This document shows positions 1-5,166 of a stretch of DNA of 5,909 nucleotides, one piece after another. The translations under genes and the position numbers were made by a program. Under the pieces are notes generated by a model that worked only from the letters and a program-made list of their open reading frames with translations, was not told the origin of the DNA and made no database searches. Source of the stretch: Canicola haemoglobinophilus. Lineage in GTDB: Bacteria > Pseudomonadota > Gammaproteobacteria > Enterobacterales > Pasteurellaceae. Location: positions 1 to 5,909 of the forward strand of contig NZ_MUXZ01000078.1 in assembly GCF_002015075.1 (NCBI RefSeq), in the 5' to 3' direction. Position 1 is the stretch's first letter. Each line of letters starts with the position of its first letter.

Positions 1-521
1 TCATTTTTAGCGATATATCCAAGGTTTTTCTCAACATCACCTTGTAACCCTAAAATATCATTTTCAGCAACACTCAATCTAGAATCAGCTTGACCAACCA
101 TTTCTGAAACTTTTGTAGGATCTAGATTATTCACTTGCGATCTTAAAGCATCTAAATTGCTATAGAAATTCTTAAATATGGCATCATTGTCACTCTGAAT
201 TGAGGCGATTGAAATATCTACATATTCTTTAAGAAGTGTATTCTCAGCTGCAACGTTTTCTACCTCGTCCATAGCATTTTGTAACTCAGCTATATCTTCT
301 TCATTTTGTTTGCTTCTATCAGCCAAGTCTTGTAGTTCTTTACCTGCCTTCTCAAAAATTTTTGTATAACTGTTGCCAGTGCCAGCTTTAGCTATATCAG
401 TATCCACACTTTTAGCCACTGCCACGCCGCTTAACGCAACTCCCACGGCCGCTGTTAAAGCTAATAATTTAAAATTTGTTTTTATAACAAGTTCTCCTTT
501 TATTTTTGTATTCGATGCCAT
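1..521 (-). CDS. Exported coiled-coil protein, N-terminal part; possible trimeric autotransporter adhesin (partial)
   Basis: The frame is open from an ATG at 521-519 to the window edge: 173 codons plus two bases, with no stop. Residues about 13-36 form a signal peptide (Lys14 and Lys18, hydrophobic core LLALTAAVGVALSGVAVA, likely cleavage after AVA at 36), so the protein is exported. From about residue 50 on it is rich in Glu, Asp, Asn, Gln and spaced Leu/Ile/Val, typical of coiled coil (for example residues 72-97 and 146-168). A signal peptide followed by a coiled coil downstream of its own strong promoter fits a trimeric autotransporter stalk, as in Haemophilus YadA-like adhesins, but the diagnostic C-terminal beta-barrel is outside the window and no head motif is seen. 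A periplasmic or other surface coiled-coil protein is possible. The start is uncertain: an ATA at 485-483 sits 8 bases after a strong ribosome binding site and would give a classical 24-residue signal peptide, while the ATG at 521 has no visible site. Export is well supported; the adhesin call is inference. Confidence 0.7.
   Translation of the reverse strand, partial: MASNTKIKGELVIKTNFKLLALTAAVGVALSGVAVAKSVDTDIAKAGTGNSYTKIFEKAGKELQDLADRSKQNEEDIAELQNAMDEVENVAAENTLLKEYVDISIASIQSDNDAIFKNFYSNLDALRSQVNNLDPTKVSEMVGQADSRLSVAENDILGLQGDVEKNLGYIAKN
494..499 (-). promoter_or_regulatory. Strong Shine-Dalgarno site facing an ATA codon
   Basis: The minus strand reads AAGGAG here, followed after 8 bases by ATA (485-483) and then AAA ACA AAT, the natural beginning of the signal peptide (IKTNFKLLAL). 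Spacing and strength are ideal for a start codon at 485, yet no ATG, GTG or TTG is usable there: the nearby TTG runs into TAA after two codons. Either ATA is used, or an ancestral ATG has mutated, or translation begins at the upstream ATG and the site is now inside the gene. Confidence 0.6.
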
Positions 522-556
522 TCAACTTTATATTAAATGAAGTCTCAGATTCTCAC

Positions 557-579
557 AGTTGTTTTTATTAAAAACAACT
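557..579 (-). other. Stem-loop in the mRNA leader of the exported coiled-coil protein gene
   Basis: A perfect 10-bp inverted repeat (557-566 with 570-579) surrounds a 3-base loop. It lies in the predicted 5' untranslated region, between the promoter at 623-651 and the ATG at 521. No run of T follows it on the minus strand, so it is not a classical terminator in the direction of that gene. It could stabilise the transcript or influence ribosome access; the function is not shown by the sequence. Confidence 0.5.
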
Positions 580-622
580 TACCACTTTTTTAATTTATTT
601 AGATTAAAAATAATCGGCTCGG

Positions 623-651
623 ATTCTATATTTTATCTGTTTTTATGTCAA
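623..651 (-). promoter_or_regulatory. Sigma-70 promoter for the exported coiled-coil protein gene
   Basis: On the minus strand a perfect -35 box TTGACA (651-646) is followed after exactly 17 bases by TAGAAT (628-623), five of six matches to the -10 consensus. Transcription would begin near 616 and give a leader of about 95 bases to the ATG at 521, or about 130 bases to the ATA at 485. It lies between the hldD terminator and the gene, so the gene is probably transcribed independently of hldD. Confidence 0.75.
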
Positions 652-674
652 TTTATGCATCCTTCCAAATTACC

Positions 675-683
675 ACCGCACTT
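675..683 (-). repeat. DNA uptake signal sequence (Haemophilus type)
   Basis: An exact AAGTGCGGT core on the minus strand, with AT-rich bases downstream (GGTAATTT and, about one helical turn on, ATAAATT) as in the extended Haemophilus uptake signal. It overlaps a small 5-bp hairpin at 676-688 (CCGCA/TGCGG) just after the hldD terminator. Such signals are recognised during natural transformation and often lie at gene ends. Confidence 0.85.
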
Positions 684-689
684 TGCGGC

Positions 690-721
690 AAAAAACAAAG
701 CACCAGTGGGGACACTGGCGC
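690..721 (-). terminator. Rho-independent terminator of hldD
   Basis: On the minus strand a 9-bp stem (713-721 with 700-708, one G-T wobble) closes a 4-base loop at 709-712 and is followed by TTTGTTTTTT (699-690). It lies about 40 bases past the hldD stop and points the right way, so it should end hldD transcription before the next promoter at 651. Confidence 0.8.
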
Positions 722-750
722 TATCGGAGTGTCGCTGGCGCTATCGGATT
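711..750. repeat. Tandem duplication of a 20-base unit
   Basis: Two adjacent 20-base units (711-730 and 731-750) agree at 17 of 20 positions and share the exact 14-mer CTGGCGCTATCGGA (715-728 and 735-748). The first copy supplies one arm of the hldD terminator stem. The stretch is visibly more GC-rich than its surroundings. The sequence does not show whether it is a local duplication or part of a dispersed intergenic repeat. Confidence 0.7.
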
Positions 751-755
751 TCCTC

Positions 756-780
756 GCTAAATCATGCCTTACGATTTAGC
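756..780. repeat. Inverted repeat across the hldD stop codon
   Basis: GCTAAATC (756-763) and GATTTAGC (773-780) are perfect 8-bp complements around a 9-base loop, and the hldD stop codon (764-762) lies partly in the stem. No T-run follows on the minus strand, so by itself it is not an intrinsic terminator. It may protect the mRNA 3' end, or may arise simply from the Leu-Asn codons at the end of the gene. Confidence 0.5.
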
Positions 781-1691
781 CATTGCATATATTCTGCTAC
801 GCCTTCCGCTACGGATTTAAACTCATTTTGATAGCCAGCTTCACGCAATTTAGTTAAATTGGCTTGAGTATATTCTTGATAACGAGATTTTAAATGTTCT
901 GGGAATGGGATAGTTTCAATTTCGCCTTTGCCATGATATTTCACCACAGCTTTCGCCACTTCTTCAAAACTTTCCGCTTTACCTGTACCGCAGTTATAAA
1001 TACCAGAAATGCCATTTTGCCATGCCCATAAATTCACTTTTGCCACATCGCCCACATAAACAAAATCACGCAAGAAATGTTCTGAACCAGCAAATAATTT
1101 CGGATTTTCGCCCTTCAACATTTGGTTGTTCAAATGAAATGCCACACTTGCCATTGAGCCTTTATGTTGCTCACGAGGACCATAAACATTGAAATATTTA
1201 AAACCGCACACTGGCGAATTTGCTTCTGGCAGAATTTGACGTACATATTCATCAAATAAGAATTTTGAATAGCCATACACATTCAATGGTCCTTCAAATT
1301 CACGCCCTTCAATAAAATCCGTTTTATCGCCATAAGTCGCCGCACTTGAAGCATAAAAGAAAGGAATTTCACGTTCTAAACAATAATGCAATAACTCTTT
1401 TGAATATTCGTAGTTGTTTTGCATTAAATATTTACCATTCCATTCCGTTGTTGCCGAACAAGCACCTTGATGGAAAATCGCATCAATATCACCGAAATCA
1501 TCGCCTGCAACGATAGAGGCAATAAAATCTTCTTTATCACAATAATCTGCAATATCTAAATCCACTAAATTGACAAATTTTGTACCATCGGTAAGGTTGT
1601 CTACCACCAAAATATCTCGGCGTCCCATATCGTTTAATGCTTTGACGATATTGCTACCAATTAATCCTGCACCACCTGTGACAATAATCAT
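762..1691 (-). CDS. hldD: ADP-L-glycero-D-manno-heptose 6-epimerase
   Basis: Cytoplasmic NAD(P)-dependent epimerase (also named rfaD or gmhD) that converts ADP-D-glycero-D-manno-heptose to the L,D form, the last step in making the heptose donor for the inner core of lipopolysaccharide or lipooligosaccharide. The 309-residue length matches E. coli HldD (310). The N-terminus carries the Rossmann motif GGAGLIG (6-12) and a stretch nearly identical to E. coli (DGTKFVNLVDLDIADY, 35-50). The short-chain dehydrogenase active site is present: Ser115/Ser116, the YxxxK pair Tyr139-Lys143, and a Lys at 177 equivalent to E. coli Lys178. The start has a good ribosome binding site (GAGGAAA, about 6 bases upstream). 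It lies 59 bases downstream of rmuC on the same strand, with only a weak hairpin between, so the two may share a transcript. A strong terminator follows at 690-721. Confidence 0.97.
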   Translation of the reverse strand: MIIVTGGAGLIGSNIVKALNDMGRRDILVVDNLTDGTKFVNLVDLDIADYCDKEDFIASIVAGDDFGDIDAIFHQGACSATTEWNGKYLMQNNYEYSKELLHYCLEREIPFFYASSAATYGDKTDFIEGREFEGPLNVYGYSKFLFDEYVRQILPEANSPVCGFKYFNVYGPREQHKGSMASVAFHLNNQMLKGENPKLFAGSEHFLRDFVYVGDVAKVNLWAWQNGISGIYNCGTGKAESFEEVAKAVVKYHGKGEIETIPFPEHLKSRYQEYTQANLTKLREAGYQNEFKSVAEGVAEYMQWLNRKA

Positions 1692-1730
1692 AATTCGTTT
1701 CCTCTGTTGTCAAAATTTTGCTTATTCTAA

Positions 1731-1752
1731 AAGATTTTTGCCTAAAAATCTT
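1731..1752 (-). terminator. Weak AT-rich hairpin at the end of rmuC
   Basis: A perfect 9-bp inverted repeat (1731-1739 with 1744-1752) encloses the loop GCCT and overlaps the rmuC stop codon. On the minus strand it is followed by only TTTA, and each arm holds a single G-C pair, so termination is likely to be weak or partial. It may act as a read-through point between rmuC and hldD. Confidence 0.4.
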
Positions 1753-3358
1753 ATTTCTCTTCGTTATCTACTCGAATGGCAACTAACTTCTCAACATTGA
1801 CATCATTATGTAGCAAATCAATCTCTGGCATGGTCTTATTCGCTTTCGCAGATAAATCTTTAAAGCGTTCTACTTTGCCCACCAAGCCTTGTTGCCCCAC
1901 AAGCGCAGTCACAGTGCTGTTATAGTGACTACTTACTGCAGACAAACTGTTGCCCAATTTATTCAAACGTTCTGCCACTACACAAACTTGATTATAAATT
2001 TCCCCCGCTTTTGCACTAATTTCTTTGGCTTCAAGGTTGCCTCGTTCAATACGCCATAAATTTGCTACGGTACGTAAAATCGGCATTAATGTGGTATGAG
2101 AAACTAAAATTACATTCTTTTCATAGCCATAGTTAAATAGCCCCGCGTCATATTTCATTGCTTCAATATAAGCTGGCTCAAGTGCAACAAACATCAACAC
2201 AAAATTTGGGCTACGCATACCAATCAAATTGCTGTAATCCTTGCGTGATAAGTCGTCGATATGATTTTTTAAGGCTTTCACATGCTCTTGCAAACCTAGC
2301 TTACGCTGATTTTCATCCTCAGAATTGACCGCACTTTCATAGGCGACCAAAGACATTTTACTGTCAATAATCAAGTGCTTATTGTCTGGTAAATGCAAAA
2401 TAAAATCAGGATAGTTAGGCTTGCCTTGATCATTTTTAAAATGGGCTTGTGCACTATAATGTTCATTCTCAATTAAGCCTGCCATCTGCAATGTACGTTC
2501 TAACTGAACCTCACCCCAATTCCCCAAGGTTTTCTTCTCGCCTTTTAACGCTGAAGTCAAATTATTGGCATCTTTTGACATAGCCAAACCAATATCCAGC
2601 ACTTTTTTAATTTCACTTTCAAGATTGGCGTTACCTTTCAAAGACTCAGAATGAATTTCATTGACACGTTTTTGAAAACCCTCAATTTGTTCACGAAACG
2701 GTTTCAATAAGCTATCTAAGGTTTGTTGATTAGTTTGATTAAAGCGCTGGCTTTTTTCTTCTAAAATTTGATTTGCCAGATTTTGAAACTCAACACTAAG
2801 TTGTTGTTTGGATTGCACAAAATTCTGTTGCTGCTCCACAAAATTCTTTTCTTTTTCACTTAAAGTGACTTTAAGTTCCGTTAATTCTTGTTGAAGTGCG
2901 GTATGTTTTTGATTTAAATCTAACCATGCACGCTCTCGCCCTTCTTTTTCTGTACGACTTTGATTTAATTGTTGCTGCAAACTTTCCGCCTGCGCACTTG
3001 CTACACCAAAGCGCTCTTTCAATCCTGTGATTTGCTGGGCAATTTGCTCCGCTCGCATTTGTTCTTCATCTAATTCTTTTTGCAAATATTGGATTTTTTC
3101 ATCACGCTCAGCCAAGCGAATTTGGCTACTTTCAACCAGTGTTTGAGCCTTGACAACTTGTTGCTCAAGTTGATTTTTTGCTTCTGCTAAACTCTCATAC
3201 TTGGCAAGCAATTGATTGAAATCATTGATATTTTTATTTAAATCTTGTTGCAATTCCTGCACATCTCTTTTTTTGCGAGCAAGCATAAAAAGCAAAATGA
3301 TACAAATGATAAGAAATAAAAGTGCGGTAATAAAAACAGGATTTTCAACTGATAGCAT
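1751..3358 (-). CDS. rmuC: DNA recombination protein RmuC
   Basis: RmuC limits inversions and rearrangements at short inverted repeats and is thought to be a nuclease-like protein; the biochemical activity is not firmly established. The 535 residues begin with a membrane-spanning helix (about 8-27, followed by the basic ARKKR), then a long Gln/Glu/Lys-rich coiled coil (about 30-235), then the conserved RmuC domain (about 245-500). Family landmarks are LKGEKKTLGNWGEVQLERTL (271-290) and a PD-(D/E)xK-like pattern with Pro317-Asp318 and Asp332-Ser333-Lys334. E. coli RmuC is about 475 residues, so the extra length here lies mostly in the coiled coil and the C-terminal tail. A ribosome binding site AAGGAAA precedes the ATG by a few bases. 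The gene carries three of the four exact uptake signals in the window. A strong terminator lies immediately upstream, so its promoter must overlap that terminator or it depends on read-through from pgdx. Confidence 0.95.
   Translation of the reverse strand: MLSVENPVFITALLFLIICIILLFMLARKKRDVQELQQDLNKNINDFNQLLAKYESLAEAKNQLEQQVVKAQTLVESSQIRLAERDEKIQYLQKELDEEQMRAEQIAQQITGLKERFGVASAQAESLQQQLNQSRTEKEGRERAWLDLNQKHTALQQELTELKVTLSEKEKNFVEQQQNFVQSKQQLSVEFQNLANQILEEKSQRFNQTNQQTLDSLLKPFREQIEGFQKRVNEIHSESLKGNANLESEIKKVLDIGLAMSKDANNLTSALKGEKKTLGNWGEVQLERTLQMAGLIENEHYSAQAHFKNDQGKPNYPDFILHLPDNKHLIIDSKMSLVAYESAVNSEDENQRKLGLQEHVKALKNHIDDLSRKDYSNLIGMRSPNFVLMFVALEPAYIEAMKYDAGLFNYGYEKNVILVSHTTLMPILRTVANLWRIERGNLEAKEISAKAGEIYNQVCVVAERLNKLGNSLSAVSSHYNSTVTALVGQQGLVGKVERFKDLSAKANKTMPEIDLLHNDVNVEKLVAIRVDNEEK
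2328..2336 (-). repeat. DNA uptake signal sequence within rmuC
   Basis: An exact AAGTGCGGT core on the minus strand, inside rmuC codons for Glu-Ser-Ala-Val (341-344) and in the same direction as the gene. The flank that follows is only moderately AT-rich. Confidence 0.8.
2894..2902 (+). repeat. DNA uptake signal sequence within rmuC
   Basis: An exact AAGTGCGGT core on the plus strand, followed by the AT-rich flank ATGTTTTTGATTTAAAT expected of the extended signal. In rmuC it is read in reverse as Thr-Ala-Leu in the coiled-coil region (about residues 153-155). Confidence 0.85.
3320..3328 (+). repeat. DNA uptake signal sequence within rmuC
   Basis: An exact AAGTGCGGT core on the plus strand, followed by AT-rich sequence (AATAAAAACAGGATTTT). 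In rmuC it encodes Thr-Ala-Leu (11-13) at the start of the membrane helix, so the signal and the protein sequence are both accommodated. Confidence 0.85.
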
Positions 3359-3378
3359 GGGGTTTCCTTATGAAATAT

Positions 3379-3403
3379 AAAAAGGGCTAAAAAGCCCTTT
3401 TTT
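3379..3403. terminator. Bidirectional rho-independent terminator after pgdx
   Basis: A 10-bp perfect stem (3379-3388 with 3393-3402), with a central GGGCT/AGCCC block, closes an AAAA loop. It has a T-run on both strands: TTTTT followed by ATATTT on the minus strand and TTTTTT on the plus strand. It lies 13 bases past the pgdx stop codon and should end pgdx transcription. Only about 20 bases separate it from the rmuC start codon. Confidence 0.9.
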
Positions 3404-3415
3404 ATCTAGCTAGAA

Positions 3416-4138
3416 TTATGCAAAATACTGCGCTAAATCATCACTTCCGCCAATATATTTACCACCAATGAAGACTTGTGGCACGCTTGTTTTACCAGTA
3501 ATCGCGCGAACAGAAATCGTACTTGCATCACGTCCTAAAACGATCTCTTCAAAAGCATAACCTTTTTCTTTCAATAGCGCTTTTGCTTTTGCACAGAATG
3601 GGCAACCAGGTTTTGTGATAATTGAAACTGAAGGTTTTGCTGTCCAATTTGGATTTAAATATTTAATCATTGTATCTGCATCAGATACTTTAAATGGATC
3701 GCCTGGCTCTTGCGGCTCAATAAACATTTTCTCAACAATGCCGTTTTTCACTAGCATAGAATAACGCCAAGAGCGTTTACCAAAACCAAGATCAGCTTTA
3801 TCTACAAGCATTCCCATGCCATCAGTAAACTCACCATTACCATCAGGAATAACTGTAACATTTTCGCTTTCTTGATCTGCTTTCCATGCATTCATAACGA
3901 ATGTATCGTTAACAGACATACAAATAATATCATCTACACCTAATGCTTTGAATTCGCAAGCTAGCTCATTATAACGAGGTAAATGTGTTGATGAACAAGT
4001 CGGAGTGAAAGCGCCTGGTAAAGAAAATAATACAACTGTTTTATTATCAAATAACTCAGCAGTTGTAATATCAACCCATTGATCACCTTGGCGTGTACGG
4101 AATGTTACTTGAGGAACTTTTTTTCCTTCCATTGTCAT
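3416..4138 (-). CDS. pgdx: Hybrid peroxiredoxin-glutaredoxin (glutathione-dependent peroxidase, Prx5 type)
   Basis: A cytoplasmic enzyme that reduces hydrogen peroxide and small alkyl hydroperoxides with glutathione through its fused glutaredoxin. With this start it has 240 residues, close to the 241 I recall for H. influenzae PGdx. The Prx5 domain (about 1-165) has the peroxidatic site PGAFTPTC with Cys48, and an Arg at 125 in the KRSWRYSM block. The glutaredoxin domain (about 170-240) has the CPFC active site (Cys179, Cys182), the TSVPQVF segment with cis-Pro220, and the glutathione-binding GGSDD (230-234). The frame extends to an ATG at 4153, but that codon has no ribosome binding site, whereas the ATG at 4138 follows GGAGAAAGG at normal spacing and matches the family N-terminus (MEGKKVPQVTFRTRQG). 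It is divergent from oxyR, as in H. influenzae, where it belongs to the OxyR regulon. A strong terminator follows. Confidence 0.96.
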   Translation of the reverse strand: MTMEGKKVPQVTFRTRQGDQWVDITTAELFDNKTVVLFSLPGAFTPTCSSTHLPRYNELACEFKALGVDDIICMSVNDTFVMNAWKADQESENVTVIPDGNGEFTDGMGMLVDKADLGFGKRSWRYSMLVKNGIVEKMFIEPQEPGDPFKVSDADTMIKYLNPNWTAKPSVSIITKPGCPFCAKAKALLKEKGYAFEEIVLGRDASTISVRAITGKTSVPQVFIGGKYIGGSDDLAQYFA

Positions 4139-4195
4139 AATCCTTTCTCCCATAAAGATTAGTTGATAAAAAAATATGATTTATATTAAAACCAT

Positions 4196-4223
4196 GTTAT
4201 AGTTTATAACAATCAAAAATCAG
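4196..4223 (-). promoter_or_regulatory. Candidate pgdx promoter
   Basis: On the minus strand CTGATT (4223-4218) and TATAAC (4201-4196) are separated by 16 bases. The -10 box matches five of six consensus bases; the -35 box is poor (TGA core only), as expected for a promoter that needs an activator such as OxyR. Transcription would start near 4189, giving a leader of about 50 bases to the ATG at 4138. The -10 box is one arm of a perfect palindrome (GTTATA-GTT-TATAAC, 4196-4210). Confidence 0.4.
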
Positions 4224-4230
4224 TTATTTA

Positions 4231-4245
4231 ATCGTTACTTTCTAT
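4231..4245. promoter_or_regulatory. Candidate OxyR half-operator upstream of oxyR
   Basis: ATCG-N7-CTAT matches seven of the eight key bases of the OxyR half-operator ATAG-N7-CTAT. The other two quarter-sites expected at 11-base steps (ACAA at 4209, TCAG at 4220) match poorly, giving about 10 of 16 in all. Binding here would cover the oxyR translation start region and fit autoregulation, and would lie upstream of the pgdx promoter. This is a weak pattern match supported mainly by context. Confidence 0.3.
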
Positions 4246-4258
4246 AATAGGTGTGTAA

Positions 4259-5158
4259 ATGAATATCCGAGATCTTAAGTATCTAGTTTCTTTAGCTGAA
4301 CATAAACATTTTCGTCGTGCTGCCGATGCATGCCATGTAAGCCAGCCCACATTAAGTGGACAAATAAGAAAGTTAGAAGATGAGTTAGGGATTATATTAT
4401 TAGAAAGAACAAGCCGTAAAGTTTTATTTACCCAATCAGGATTACTTTTAGTCGATCAAGCCAAAACAGTTTTACGAGAAGTAAAACTCTTAAAAGAAAT
4501 GGCGAGTAATCAAGGTAAAGAAATGACTGGGCCACTACATATAGGCGTAATTCCAACTATTGGACCTTATTTATTACCTTATATTGTTCCCGCTTTAAAA
4601 CAATCCTTCCCTGACTTAGAGCTATTTTTATACGAGGCTCAAACTCAGCACCTTTTAGAACAATTAGAAACAGGTCATTTAGACTGCGTCATTTTAGCAT
4701 CTGTCACTGAAGCAGAATCTTTTATTGAAGTGCCAATGTTTAATGAACGAATGCTACTAGCCGTGTCAGAAAAACACCCCTTATCTCAAGAACAATCTAT
4801 TAAAATGGATAAACTAAAAGGCTGTGAAATGCTTATGTTAGATGATGGACATTGTTTAAGAGGCCAAGCTCTAGGTTATTGTTTCACAGCAGGTGCAAAA
4901 GAGAATCAGCATTTTCGCGCAACCAGTTTAGAAACATTACGCAACATGGTTTCAGCCAATACAGGTATTACTCTAATGCCTGAATTAGCTGTTTTAAATG
5001 AAGGTACTAGGAAAGGGGTAAAATACCTCCCATGCATATATCCAGAACCATCTCGTACAGTTTCTCTAATTTATCGCCCAGGTTCTCCATTGAGAGTTAG
5101 ATATGAACGTATAGCAAATAAAATTAGTGATGTAGTAAAACCTCTACTAAATCAATAG
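4259..5158 (+). CDS. oxyR: Hydrogen peroxide-sensing transcriptional regulator OxyR
   Basis: A LysR-family regulator that senses hydrogen peroxide by forming a disulfide and then activates antioxidant genes. Its 299 residues compare with 305 in E. coli. The N-terminal winged helix-turn-helix (about 1-60) includes FRRAADACHVSQPTLSGQIR (18-37). The regulatory domain (about 90-295) keeps the residues of the peroxide site in E. coli numbering: Thr100, Thr129, His198, the peroxidatic Cys199 and the resolving Cys208 (GHCLRGQALGYC). It should therefore be a functional peroxide sensor. The ATG at 4259 follows an AGGTG ribosome binding site 5 bases upstream. It is divergent from pgdx, its likely target, and 8 bases upstream of fabR on the same strand. 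E. coli also has oxyR near fabR, but with sthA between them, which is absent here. Confidence 0.97.
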   Translation: MNIRDLKYLVSLAEHKHFRRAADACHVSQPTLSGQIRKLEDELGIILLERTSRKVLFTQSGLLLVDQAKTVLREVKLLKEMASNQGKEMTGPLHIGVIPTIGPYLLPYIVPALKQSFPDLELFLYEAQTQHLLEQLETGHLDCVILASVTEAESFIEVPMFNERMLLAVSEKHPLSQEQSIKMDKLKGCEMLMLDDGHCLRGQALGYCFTAGAKENQHFRATSLETLRNMVSANTGITLMPELAVLNEGTRKGVKYLPCIYPEPSRTVSLIYRPGSPLRVRYERIANKISDVVKPLLNQ

Positions 5159-5166
5159 GAGCGACT

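Noticed and set aside
559..831. Plus-strand 90-residue open frame
   Set aside because: It lies over the promoter, leader hairpin, terminator and hldD 3' end on the other strand; no ribosome binding site and no recognisable protein character.
1339..1347. Possible fifth uptake signal in hldD
   Set aside because: It reads AAGTGCGGC, one mismatch in the core, so it was not counted with the exact copies.
1570..1800. Plus-strand 76-residue open frame
   Set aside because: It is antisense to the hldD start and the rmuC end, both strongly identified; no supporting signals.
4139..4153. Upstream ATG at 4153 as the pgdx start
   Set aside because: No ribosome binding site precedes it, and the five extra codons are themselves the GGAGAAAGG site for the ATG at 4138, which matches the family N-terminus and length.
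4199..4235. Full OxyR operator in the register beginning ATAG at 4199
   Set aside because: The first half fits (ATAG-N7-CAAT) but the third and fourth quarter-sites do not (CAGT, TCGT), about 8 of 16 overall.
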